Source: JAXHNE01 sp038316995
GTDB taxonomy: Bacteria; Patescibacteriota; Saccharimonadia; Saccharimonadales; JAXHNE01
Reading direction: 5' to 3'
NCBI GenBank assembly: GCA_038316995.1
Contig: JBBQAZ010000013.1
Span: forward strand, 1 to 21,660
DNA length: 21,660 bases
Shown: positions 1 to 6,763 of the stretch, in pieces
Layout of the letters: every line of letters begins with the position of its first letter
Position numbering within the stretch: the first letter of the stretch is position 1
Notes under the pieces: model-generated
Told to the model about the DNA's origin: nothing
Databases searched by the model: none
What the model saw: the letters and a program-made list of their open reading frames with translations, nothing else
Made by a program: the position numbers and the translations under genes

Positions 1-84
1 GTGTGCTCTGCGATTCCCAACAATTATCAGGGTGATACGTCTTTTTGCATTACAGACCCCGAAGGGTTTAACATTGCTTTTTAA
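1..84 (+). CDS. C-terminal end of a VOC/glyoxalase-like protein (partial)
   Basis: An open frame runs in from the left edge and stops at 82-84 after 27 codons. Its end reads CITDPEGFNIAF. The pattern D-P-E/D-G-x-x-I near a C-terminus is the usual last strand of vicinal-oxygen-chelate (glyoxalase/bleomycin-resistance/dioxygenase) domains, where the metal-binding Glu often follows shortly after; here the protein stops just after Ala-Phe. Only the tail is visible, so the assignment rests on one short motif. The reading frame itself has no stop up to the window edge. No function beyond the fold class can be given. Confidence 0.45.
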   Translation: MCSAIPNNYQGDTSFCITDPEGFNIAF

Positions 85-185
85 CTAAGCACTCTTATTC
101 TAGTTGCGATAGCGTGGTCCGGACTCTCCAAATAATGATCCTCACTGTAAAAAGGGGTCTATTTAAACTAGCTGAGTTACTGATA

Positions 186-191
186 TATAAT
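186..191 (+). promoter_or_regulatory. -10 box of a leaderless promoter
   Basis: TATAAT at 186-191 is followed by exactly six bases and then the ATG at 198, so transcription would start at or next to the start codon. No Shine-Dalgarno sequence is present. The -35 region (TTAAAC, 163-168) is weak. Confidence 0.55.
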
Positions 192-197
192 AAAGTA

Positions 198-452
198 ATG
201 AAAAGGAAAGAAACATTCGTAGATAAAGAAAAGAAACTTGTGCAAAAGGTTGGTGAGCGGCGTCGGGCTGTATTTGAGCGATTTCCTTTGGTGTTTACGC
301 TACTTGGAAGTTTCGGTTTGGTCGCGACATTTTATGGGTTCGAAAGACTCATTGATAAGGTCGATCTTTTTTCAAATAATCCTTGGATACTACTCGGTAC
401 CGGCGTGACAACACTTGCCGCTACCGGCACACTCTACAAAAAACTAATGTAA
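198..452 (+). CDS. Small two-helix membrane protein, unknown function
   Basis: The protein is 84 residues if started at the ATG at 198. A longer frame begins at 114, but the 198 start is preferred because a TATAAT box sits six bases upstream and the extra N-terminal stretch looks non-coding. The first 25 residues are strongly basic and charged (MKRKETFVDKEKK), followed by two hydrophobic segments at about residues 30-51 and 61-79, and a short basic tail. This predicts a helical hairpin in the cytoplasmic membrane with both ends inside. No domain is recognised. It sits between the VOC-like gene and comEC in the same orientation, 55 bases before comEC, which has its own -10 box. Small proteins of this kind are common in compact CPR genomes, but no role can be assigned. 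Confidence 0.7.
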   Translation: MKRKETFVDKEKKLVQKVGERRRAVFERFPLVFTLLGSFGLVATFYGFERLIDKVDLFSNNPWILLGTGVTTLAATGTLYKKLM

Positions 453-474
453 TAAACTGAAAATCCTGGAAACA

Positions 475-480
475 TATAAT
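475..480 (+). promoter_or_regulatory. Candidate -10 box for comEC
   Basis: TATAAT at 475-480 in the 55-base gap before comEC. It would give a leader of about 20 bases. No good -35 hexamer and no Shine-Dalgarno sequence is seen before either possible ATG (508 or 517). Confidence 0.4.
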
Positions 481-507
481 TTCACTAGAAATGCTTCATA
501 GTGTTTA

Positions 508-1971
508 ATGTTTTTTATGGAAAGACTTTGGCTTCATAAGTTTAACCGGACAACAATTCTTACTTGGTGTTGTGGTGCTTTATTGATTGGGCTGTTGGTA
601 GGTCGCCGCGGTGGTGCTCCATTTGAATTGTTATTATTTTCTGTCGTAGCGTGCCTGGTTGCTGTTCCTAAAAGAAAAATACCGGCTTTGATAGCTGTTT
701 GTTTGCTAGGTTTAGCTTTCGGTATCAGTAGAGGGCAGTCAATCTATAAGCAGACGCAAACTTATGAATTTCTGTTTGGTAAAAATGTCGTTTTGCGGGT
801 AGAGGCACAGAATGACGCAGTTTATGCTAATAATGGTCAACTAGAGTTTGACGGTGGACAGGTTCAAGTGATTTCACCATTTGAAAAATCCCTGCCAGGA
901 ACTATTCGAGTACAAGGTTACGGCGAAAACAGTGTGTCGCGCGGAGATGTGCTTGAATTAAAAGGAAAGTTATTCCCGACCAGAGGTTCCAGGCAAGCAA
1001 AATTCAGCTATGGAAACCTAACGACAGTCTACCCAGATAGTAGTAAGCCAGAACAAATAAGAAAACGTTTTGTTGCGGGGATGTTTAGTGCAGTTCCTGA
1101 GCCGCAAGCTTCATTTGGGCTTGGGCTTTTAATTGGTCAAAGAACTACGTTGCCTGAAAAAATTCTTGATGCGCTATCAGTAGCGGGCCTTACGCATATC
1201 ATTGCTGTTTCCGGATACAACTTGACCATAATAGTGCGGATTATGCGCAGGTTACTTGGAAAACGTTCAAAATATCAATCTTTGATGTTCTCATTGGTAC
1301 TTATTGCAGCATTTATTTTTGTGACCGGGTTTAGTGCTTCAATTGTTCGGGCAGCAGTGGTGAGCGTGCTTAGTTTGATTGCTTGGTATTACGGGCGGAA
1401 CATAAAGCCGCTGCTCTTACTTCTTTTTTCCGCAGCAATAACGGCCGGCTGGAACCCTATCTATATCTGGTCTGACATTGGCTGGTATTTATCTTTCTTG
1501 GCTTTCTTTGGTGTTTTGGTGTTAGCGCCACTAATAAAGCAAAGACTTTACGGCGATAAACAGCAGAAATTGCTTGGCCAGGTAGTCTTAGAGAGTATTT
1601 CTGCTCAAATCATGGCAGCGCCACTTATATTGTATATTTTCGGCGAAGTTTCACTGATTGCTATTATTAGTAACGCAATAATTGTGCCTTTGGTTCCGCT
1701 TGCAATGCTGTTTTCATTGTTTGCTGGAGTTGCCGGCATGTTCACCCCGGTAATTTCTGGGATTATTGCTTTGCCGGCAACGTTACTGCTCACCTATATG
1801 CTTGATCTTGTACAGATATTCGCAAAAGTACCCCATGCACTTCTGCAGATTGTCACAACCTTGACTCAGACGTTGTACTTATACGGCTTACTGCTCTTTG
1901 TAACGTTACTACTGCATTATGTAGTAAAGAGAAAATACGGTAAAATAACAGATACGAATATTATTGAATAG
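508..1971 (+). CDS. comEC: ComEC/Rec2-type DNA uptake channel, without nuclease domain
   Basis: Polytopic membrane protein of 487 residues. Residues about 15-75 contain N-terminal membrane helices, about 95-170 form a soluble OB-like segment, and about 190-475 form the Competence domain. This has the characteristic run GLLIGQRTTLPEKILDAL followed by the family signature HIIAVSGYNL (near residue 230) and FSASIVRAAVV. The family forms the inner-membrane channel that carries one strand of transforming DNA into the cytoplasm. Full-length ComEC proteins add a C-terminal metallo-beta-lactamase-like nuclease domain; here the protein ends soon after the last helix (VVKRKYGK), so only the channel is present. 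ATG 508 or 517 could be the start and neither has a ribosome binding site. yebC follows after 17 bases. The type IV pilus and recA genes in the window support a role in natural competence. Confidence 0.92.
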   Translation: MFFMERLWLHKFNRTTILTWCCGALLIGLLVGRRGGAPFELLLFSVVACLVAVPKRKIPALIAVCLLGLAFGISRGQSIYKQTQTYEFLFGKNVVLRVEAQNDAVYANNGQLEFDGGQVQVISPFEKSLPGTIRVQGYGENSVSRGDVLELKGKLFPTRGSRQAKFSYGNLTTVYPDSSKPEQIRKRFVAGMFSAVPEPQASFGLGLLIGQRTTLPEKILDALSVAGLTHIIAVSGYNLTIIVRIMRRLLGKRSKYQSLMFSLVLIAAFIFVTGFSASIVRAAVVSVLSLIAWYYGRNIKPLLLLLFSAAITAGWNPIYIWSDIGWYLSFLAFFGVLVLAPLIKQRLYGDKQQKLLGQVVLESISAQIMAAPLILYIFGEVSLIAIISNAIIVPLVPLAMLFSLFAGVAGMFTPVISGIIALPATLLLTYMLDLVQIFAKVPHALLQIVTTLTQTLYLYGLLLFVTLLLHYVVKRKYGKITDTNIIE

Positions 1972-1988
1972 ATTTACGGGATAGGTAC

Positions 1989-2690
1989 ATGTCTGGACAT
2001 AGTAAATGGAGCAAGATAAAGCGTGGTAAAGCAGTAGAAGACGCCAAGCGCGGGGCGGTTTTTACTAAAATTGGGAATCAGATTGCACTTGCTGCTCGGT
2101 CTGGTATCGACCCAACCATGAACCCAACACTTGCACTGGCTATCGAAAAAGCCAAGGCAGCAAACATGCCCAATGCCAATATAGAGCGTTCTATAGCCCG
2201 TGTGAGCGACAAAAACGCAGCAGAGCTCCAGGAAGTTGTTTATGAAGGTTACGGCCCAGGCGGGGTCGGAATAATAGTGGAGTGCGCGACAGATAACGTG
2301 AACAGAACGTATCCAGAAGTTCGACACGCGTTTAGTAAAACTGGCGGAAGCATTGCAGAAAAGGGCGCAGTAGCCTTTCAGTTTGACCACAAAGGTGTTA
2401 TTAGAGTGAAGGCCACAGGTGAAGACGCGCTATTAACTGTGCTTGATGCAGGCGCAGAAGATGCTAGTGAAGAAGACGGAGAAATGACGGTAATTACAGA
2501 TCAGAAAGATTTGGCCAAAGTCCGCGATGCGATTAAAGAACAGGGGCTTGAGGTGATTGATGCAGAACTTTCATACGAGCCAAATACTACGGTAGAAGTT
2601 GACGACGAAAAGCAAGAAAAAGTAGTCAAGCTCATGGACGTTCTTGAAGAGCTGGACGATGTAGTGAACACCTATACCAATCTGGCATGA
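1989..2690 (+). CDS. yebC: YebC/PmpR family protein (transcription/translation factor)
   Basis: The protein has 233 residues, close to the usual length of about 240. It opens with the family's hallmark MSGHSKWSKIKRGKAVEDA and continues with the conserved middle section (YEGYGPGGVGIIVECATDN, residues about 82-100) and the acidic C-terminal domain. Members are described as DNA-binding transcriptional regulators and, more recently, as ribosome-associated factors that help translate proline-rich stretches; sequence alone does not separate the two roles. The stop codon overlaps the ruvC start (ATGA), so the two genes are translationally coupled. The yebC-ruvC-ruvA-ruvB order is widespread in bacteria, which supports both the identity and the operon. 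No clear promoter is seen in the 17 bases after comEC, so it may be read from comEC. Confidence 0.96.
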   Translation: MSGHSKWSKIKRGKAVEDAKRGAVFTKIGNQIALAARSGIDPTMNPTLALAIEKAKAANMPNANIERSIARVSDKNAAELQEVVYEGYGPGGVGIIVECATDNVNRTYPEVRHAFSKTGGSIAEKGAVAFQFDHKGVIRVKATGEDALLTVLDAGAEDASEEDGEMTVITDQKDLAKVRDAIKEQGLEVIDAELSYEPNTTVEVDDEKQEKVVKLMDVLEELDDVVNTYTNLA

Positions 2691-3157
2691 AAGTTCTTGG
2701 GATTGACCCTGGGAGTGGGATTATTGGGTTTGGAGTGATTGAAAAAAAGAGTAATCCGAAAATGATTGATGCAGGGGTAATCCGGACAACTATTGGCGAC
2801 AACGCTGCAAGCAGACTAAAAGAGCTGTATGATTCTATGACCGAGCTTTGCACAGAGCTAAAGCCAGATGTAGCTAGTGTGGAAACGCTCTTTTTCGCTC
2901 AAAATGTCACTACAGCAATGGCTGTGAGTCAGGCTCGGGGGGTGATTTTATTGGCTCTAGAGAATGCTAAAATTCCAATCTATGAGTACACGCCACTACA
3001 AATAAAGATGGCGATGACGGGTTATGGAAGGGCAACTAAAGCCCAAATTCAAGAAATGGTACGTGTACAGCTTGGTTTAAAAAATAAACCAAAGCCAGAT
3101 GATTGTGCAGACGCTCTGGCCGCAGCACTCACGCACATTGCCACCCTAAATACATAA
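2687..3157 (+). CDS. ruvC: Crossover junction endodeoxyribonuclease RuvC
   Basis: The protein has 156 residues, a normal RuvC length. It resolves Holliday junctions by paired nicking as a dimer recruited by RuvAB. The RNase H-like fold starts with MKVLGIDPGS (Asp7). The second acidic residue is Glu66 in SVETLFF, and the C-terminal pair is in PDDCADALAAALTH (Asp139 and Asp142). These four match the catalytic tetrad known from E. coli RuvC (Asp7, Glu66, Asp138, Asp141). Its ATG overlaps the yebC stop by 4 bases. A palindrome begins directly after the stop codon, and the next gene on the plus strand, ruvA, is 701 bases away because a transposase lies between them. Confidence 0.97.
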   Translation: MKVLGIDPGSGIIGFGVIEKKSNPKMIDAGVIRTTIGDNAASRLKELYDSMTELCTELKPDVASVETLFFAQNVTTAMAVSQARGVILLALENAKIPIYEYTPLQIKMAMTGYGRATKAQIQEMVRVQLGLKNKPKPDDCADALAAALTHIATLNT

Positions 3158-3184
3158 ACTGCTAGAGGCCTGGCCTCTAGCAGT
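3158..3184. repeat. REP-like palindrome, ruvC side of the transposase
   Basis: A 13-base arm (ACTGCTAGAGGCC), a central T, and its exact reverse complement. It starts at the base after the ruvC stop, and its last base is part of the transposase stop codon. The inner 23 bases are identical to the copy at 3811-3833. A transcript through it would form a strong GC-rich hairpin, but no U-run follows, so it is not a textbook terminator. Confidence 0.9.
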
Positions 3185-3798
3185 CAAGAATGGGCTAATT
3201 CATACTTAATTTCATCAAGCATTTCTTTATGGTCTTGGTAATCATTTAAGAATATGAAGTAATCTTTAAGATTATCGAAATATTTTTTAATTTCAGATGT
3301 ATGCAGCCATTCCGGAGACTGATTATTTCTATAGTATTTTATACTGGAGTATGGGTATATCGACCATTTATTTGGGTTTAGATGTATATAACGTGAAACG
3401 TGAGTTAGGTAATTATCTTTATCTATTAAATTTGCAAGATATCTGCTTTGAAAAACTGGACCATAGTGTTTGTATTTTTGATTGTAAAACATACTATAGC
3501 TTGTCATGATGGAGTGCAATAATTCTTTCATGGCGTCCTGATCGGCTTGATATAAAAGCATGTGAACATGATTTGGCATAAGACAAAAAGTAATGAGCTT
3601 AATTCTATCGCCATACCAAGGGTAGGTTGTTCGGTACGGACTGGAAAGAGGTTCATTTGATAAGTAGCGCTTAAAAAGTGATAAGAAAAATGCGTAGTCT
3701 TTTTCCTCGTGGAAGAGGATTTGTTTATTAATACCACGTGTGTAGACGTGATAATACTGATCATCTGCATATTTCTTGCGTGAGTTTTTTGTCGGCAT
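3184..3798 (-). mobile_element. REP-associated tyrosine transposase (RAYT, Y1 HUH family)
   Basis: The coding region is 204 residues when started at ATG 3798. A longer frame reaches 3834, but its extra 12 codons run through the palindrome, and a TATACT box lies six bases before the 3798 ATG. The N-terminus (YYHVYTRGINKQILF) and LITFCLMPNHVHMLL with the metal-binding His77-x-His79 (HUH) pair identify the IS200/IS605-like single-strand transposase fold. The YIHLNPNKW segment near residue 137 carries the probable catalytic Tyr. Relatives (RAYTs) act on REP palindromes and are usually single-copy and domesticated rather than freely jumping. Here the gene is antisense to the surrounding ruv genes and bracketed by two identical palindromes, so it splits ruvC from ruvA. 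The frame is intact, so the protein is probably active in binding or cleaving the flanking hairpins; that is inference. Confidence 0.88.
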
Positions 3799-3804
3799 GT
3801 ACAT

Positions 3805-3810
3805 AGTATA
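3805..3810 (-). promoter_or_regulatory. Leaderless -10 box of the RAYT gene
   Basis: On the minus strand TATACT (3810 to 3805) is followed by six bases and the ATG at 3798. Its -35 position (about 3828-3833) falls inside the palindrome at 3811-3833. Confidence 0.55.
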
Positions 3811-3833
3811 TGCTAGAGGCCTGGCCTCTAGCA
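3811..3833. repeat. REP-like palindrome, ruvA side of the transposase
   Basis: Arms TGCTAGAGGCC and its reverse complement around a central T. All 23 bases are identical, and in the same orientation, to the core of the copy at 3158-3184. It lies between the divergent -10 boxes of the transposase and of ruvA, covering both -35 positions. Confidence 0.9.
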
Positions 3834-3843
3834 AATTTTGATG

Positions 3844-3852
3844 TGGGATAAT
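3844..3852 (+). promoter_or_regulatory. Extended -10 promoter of ruvA (leaderless)
   Basis: TGG GATAAT matches the extended -10 form TG-N-TATAAT at all but one position. It is followed by six bases and the ruvA ATG at 3859. This gives ruvA its own start downstream of the transposase insertion. Confidence 0.55.
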
Positions 3853-3858
3853 AGTCGG

Positions 3859-4428
3859 ATGATTGCAAGATTACGAGGGGAAATTATCGAACACGATGGT
3901 TCGCAGGTTGTCGTAGACTGTAATGGTGTCGGCTATGGTGTTGAAGTAGCCGTGGATGAACAGTCTAAATTGCCTGTCGGGACAAAAGCAGATCTTTTTA
4001 TTACAGAAAGCATAAAAGAAGATAGTCATAATCTGTTTGGTTTTGCTCAAAAATCAAGGAGACTTCTGTTTGGTTTATTAACAAGCGTAAACGGAGTAGG
4101 ACCAAAAGCAGGTATGGCGATTATGAATATAGGTAGCGAATCCCAGGTCCGGGCGGCTATAGCCAGCGGCGATACAAAGTTTATTAGTGCCGCAAAAGGA
4201 ATTGGCAAGAAAGTTGCAGAGCGAGTGGTAGTGGATCTTAAAAATAAGGTTGGGCTAGAGGCAAGCGACGATGCTACAGACTTTTTGGGCGGCGCGCCAA
4301 CAACCGACGAAGCAGTTCAGGCTTTGGTATCGCTTGGTTATTCATCTGAAGATGCAGTAGAGAGACTTCGCGGAATAGACAGTAATCTAAAAGCTGAAGA
4401 TCGTATAAAACAAGCATTGAGAGGATAA
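3859..4428 (+). CDS. ruvA: Holliday junction branch migration protein RuvA
   Basis: The protein has 189 residues starting at MIARLRGEI, the canonical RuvA N-terminus. The frame extends upstream to a TTG at 3838, but that stretch contains the promoter. Domain I (OB fold) covers about 1-63. Domain II carries two helix-hairpin-helix motifs, NGVGPKAGMAIM (about residue 80) and KGIGKKVAERVVVDL (about 115), which bind the junction without sequence specificity. Domain III (about 143-189, DEAVQALVSLGYSSEDAV) contacts RuvB. RuvA tetramers hold the junction in the square-planar form and load the RuvB motor. The stop is one base before the cupin gene start, so the two are co-translated. A palindrome and leaderless promoter replace the usual tight coupling to ruvC. 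Confidence 0.96.
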   Translation: MIARLRGEIIEHDGSQVVVDCNGVGYGVEVAVDEQSKLPVGTKADLFITESIKEDSHNLFGFAQKSRRLLFGLLTSVNGVGPKAGMAIMNIGSESQVRAAIASGDTKFISAAKGIGKKVAERVVVDLKNKVGLEASDDATDFLGGAPTTDEAVQALVSLGYSSEDAVERLRGIDSNLKAEDRIKQALRG

Positions 4429-4429
4429 A

Positions 4430-4828
4430 ATGATTGGATTTGAACTGTGGCGAGATAAAACAACAGGTGTGGTTTTTTATTTTAGTCATTCTGACGAGAA
4501 CCTTACAACTGGTGTTATGGAAATTCCTGCAAATACAGAACTACCAAAACATAGTCGACCGTTAGCGTATGAAAATCTGGTTCAAATAAGCGGGAAGTGC
4601 GTGATGGAGGTTTTTAACGACGATGATACGTCTCAAGAACTTACCTTGGCTGTCGGCGATACTTTGCGGATGAAAAAGGGACAGTCACACATTCATAAGA
4701 ATCCGTTTGACCAGATATCCTCGACCCTCTTTAAAGCTGAAGGTGATATTTCTGAAGTAATGAAAGTTTTACGCACTAATTTTGAACAACTTGAGCCCGC
4801 TAAGAAGGACTTCACTAATGGCGATTGA
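4430..4828 (+). CDS. Small cupin-domain protein between ruvA and ruvB
   Basis: The protein has 132 residues. The pattern fits a single-domain cupin. The first conserved section runs from PANTELPKH (His41) through Glu48 to SGKCVMEV. The second is GDTLRMKKGQSHIHKNP (His87 and His89). These His/Glu residues are the usual metal ligands of the beta-barrel, but only one His is in the first motif, so metal binding is likely rather than certain. Many cupins of this size are sugar-phosphate isomerases, mannose-6-phosphate isomerase-like or regulatory sensors; the substrate cannot be told here. It starts one base after ruvA and its last 11 bases overlap ruvB, so it is translated as part of the ruv operon. 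This placement is not part of the common ruvAB arrangement. Confidence 0.75.
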   Translation: MIGFELWRDKTTGVVFYFSHSDENLTTGVMEIPANTELPKHSRPLAYENLVQISGKCVMEVFNDDDTSQELTLAVGDTLRMKKGQSHIHKNPFDQISSTLFKAEGDISEVMKVLRTNFEQLEPAKKDFTNGD

Positions 4829-5858
4829 GCGAATTGTTGACCCAAGTCAGGATGATGAGCCGGCTTCACCGGAAGAGCAACGGATTGAAAACGTTCTACG
4901 GCCAAAAACATTCGATGAATGGATTGGACAAGAGCGTATAAAAAAGAACCTGCAGGTTGCCATTGCAGCTGCCAAAAAACGCAAAGAGCCAATAGACCAT
5001 GTGCTTTTATACGGTCCTCCTGGACTCGGTAAAACAACACTGGCCAGTATAATCGCTAATCAGATGGGCGCACAGATTCGTGTCACTAGTGGTCCAGCAA
5101 TAGACCGTGCAGCTGATCTTGCCAGTATTCTTACTAACTTGGGTGATGGAGATGTCTTGTTTATCGACGAGATACACCGCTTGAATCGCAGCGTTGAAGA
5201 AGTGCTTTATAGTGCAATGGAAGATTACGCAATTGATATTATGCTGGGCAAGGGTCCTAGCGCCCGGAGTTTGCGCCTGGATGTACCAAAGTTCACGCTT
5301 ATTGGAGCCACGACACGTACTGGGGCGCTTGCTGCGCCACTACGTGATCGTTTTGGCATGTTATACCGTCTTGAATATTACAATCCAGAAGAGATAGCCC
5401 AGATTGTGCAACGTTCAGCCAAACTGCTTGAATCTGATATTCACCCTGAAGCTGCAAAACTGCTTTCCACAAGGTCTCGACTTACACCTCGAATAGCCAA
5501 CAGATTACTTAAGCGAGTACGTGATTACGCCGATGTTAACGGTGACGGCATAATTGATGCGGCTATAAGCGAAAAAGCCTTTGAATTACTTGATATCGAT
5601 AAACACGGGCTTGATAGTGCCGATAGATTACTGCTAAATTCCATGATAGATAACCATGGGGGTGGTCCGGTAGGACTTAATACTCTCGCAGCTGTGCTAG
5701 GTGACGAGATAAGCACAGTCGAAGATTTTTATGAACCATATCTGATGCAGATAGGGTTTTTGGAGCGGACGCCGCGAGGACGTAAAGTCACACAAAAAGC
5801 TTATAAACACCTTGGAAAAACGGAAGATAATAAAAACGACCAGGCATCGTTGCTGTAG
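4818..5858 (+). CDS. ruvB: Holliday junction branch migration ATPase RuvB
   Basis: The protein has 346 residues, typical for RuvB. The ATG at 4818 is chosen over an upstream in-frame start because AAGGA lies 8 bases before it and MAIERIVDP matches family N-termini. AAA+ motifs are complete: Walker A GPPGLGKTT (66-74), Walker B LFIDEIHRL (114-122), sensor 1 GATTRTGAL (163-171) and the Arg-finger region LRDRFG (175-180). The C-terminal winged helix ends with the characteristic GFLERTPRGRKVT. Two RuvB hexamers pump DNA through the RuvA-bound junction. The start overlaps the end of the cupin gene by 11 bases, and a promoter for the next gene lies inside its last codons. Confidence 0.97.
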   Translation: MAIERIVDPSQDDEPASPEEQRIENVLRPKTFDEWIGQERIKKNLQVAIAAAKKRKEPIDHVLLYGPPGLGKTTLASIIANQMGAQIRVTSGPAIDRAADLASILTNLGDGDVLFIDEIHRLNRSVEEVLYSAMEDYAIDIMLGKGPSARSLRLDVPKFTLIGATTRTGALAAPLRDRFGMLYRLEYYNPEEIAQIVQRSAKLLESDIHPEAAKLLSTRSRLTPRIANRLLKRVRDYADVNGDGIIDAAISEKAFELLDIDKHGLDSADRLLLNSMIDNHGGGPVGLNTLAAVLGDEISTVEDFYEPYLMQIGFLERTPRGRKVTQKAYKHLGKTEDNKNDQASLL

Positions 5859-5879
5859 TGCCTGTCTAGCAGGTATACT
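5850..5879 (+). promoter_or_regulatory. Promoter of the PH-domain gene
   Basis: TTGCTG (5850-5855), an 18-base spacer and TATACT (5874-5879). The ATG at 5889 is nine bases further on, giving a leader of only a few bases. The -35 box lies in the last codons of ruvB. Confidence 0.6.
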
Positions 5880-5888
5880 TGAGAGTAT

Positions 5889-6461
5889 ATGGAACCAACA
5901 AATTTATCGCGTTTAGGAAAAAAGCTTTTTAGCGTCATTGAATTTGATAATGATGAAAAGCTTATTGCTGAGATTAAAAAACACCCATTCGGACTTTTGA
6001 TAATCTATCTTTCAGGGGTTATTGTTTCAGTGATTTTATTTTCAGTTTTTTTGGGTATTGCTTGGTTTGCAGGCCAGGAATTATCTGGTCAATCCAACAA
6101 TTACGATGATTTAATTGTGCTGATTGGCCTTATTCTATCTTTGTTTTCACTTATTGTTACGGGAATAGCGGGCCATATATATTCAAGCAATATAATGCTG
6201 GTTACCAATGAAAAGTTAGCCCAGGTTCTTTATTCGAGCCTGTTCAGTCGTAAAATTTCACAGCTAAGTATTGGCGACGTTCAAGACGTTACAGTTACTC
6301 AAAACGGCGTATTTCCAAGACTATTTAATTACGGAACAATTGTGGTTGAAACTGCTGGTGAACAGCAGAACTATACGTTTACGTACGCGCCAACGCCATA
6401 TCATTTTGCAAAGCTAATGGTAGGATCACACGAAGAGAATTTACAGAAGTTTGGAAACTAG
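5889..6461 (+). CDS. PH-domain (bPH2-type) membrane protein
   Basis: The protein has 190 residues. A short acidic cytoplasmic N-terminus is followed by two membrane helices (about residues 37-62 and 74-98). The soluble C-terminal part begins TNEKLAQVLYSSLFSRK and continues QLSIGDVQDVTVTQNGVFPRLFNYGTIVVETAG. This is the typical bacterial PH-like layout (YdbT/bPH2), in which a conserved G-x-(I/L)-x-V-E-T strand closes the barrel. Such proteins are common in Patescibacteria and Actinobacteria; their biochemical role is not settled. It has its own promoter in the end of ruvB. The stop codon overlaps the stop of the convergent minus-strand gene by 4 bases (CTAG), so no terminator separates them. 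Confidence 0.8.
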   Translation: MEPTNLSRLGKKLFSVIEFDNDEKLIAEIKKHPFGLLIIYLSGVIVSVILFSVFLGIAWFAGQELSGQSNNYDDLIVLIGLILSLFSLIVTGIAGHIYSSNIMLVTNEKLAQVLYSSLFSRKISQLSIGDVQDVTVTQNGVFPRLFNYGTIVVETAGEQQNYTFTYAPTPYHFAKLMVGSHEENLQKFGN

Positions 6462-6763
6462 TCACTACTATTTTCTGCAAAAGGATTGTTCCTGGCGTCT
6501 TCATACAAAGCTTTTACTTCGATACTTTCTTCTGTAAGGCGTAACATTTGTTTTATTGAATTGTCATCTACTTTGAGCCTTTTTACTGTTTGCAACTCTT
6601 GTTCAATTGCGGTTTGATTCGGTTTTTTATTGGTAAGTGAACTTATAAAAAAGAATAGATAAATATAAATGCCAGCGAACAAAGCAAGAAATATTATGAG
6701 CCGAAATCTTTTTAAAAGATCTACAATTTGGCTGATTGGTAATTTTTGAAGTTGATTATTCAT
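6458..6763 (-). CDS. Small bitopic membrane protein at the end of the pilMNO operon
   Basis: The protein has 101 residues. One membrane helix at about 22-42 (IIFLALFAGIYIYLFFFI) is preceded by a short basic cytoplasmic segment and followed by an extracytoplasmic charged region with predicted helix (about 50-95). It occupies the place where PilP lies in many type IV pilus operons, but it lacks a lipoprotein signal and shows no PilP beta domain, as expected for a cell without a secretin to dock to. Its ATG overlaps the pilO stop (ATGA). The topology mirrors PilN and PilO (short inside part, one helix, helical outside part), so an accessory subunit of the same inner-membrane platform is the best guess. 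Confidence 0.65.
   Translation of the reverse strand: MNNQLQKLPISQIVDLLKRFRLIIFLALFAGIYIYLFFFISSLTNKKPNQTAIEQELQTVKRLKVDDNSIKQMLRLTEESIEVKALYEDARNNPFAENSSD

Noticed and set aside
3158..3184. Palindrome after ruvC as an intrinsic terminator
   Set aside because: Strong stem but no U-run on either side. The identical copy at 3811-3833 shows it belongs to the transposase unit.
3297..3509. 70-codon plus-strand frame inside the transposase gene
   Set aside because: Lies antisense to the well-supported RAYT frame, has no ribosome site and no recognisable sequence.
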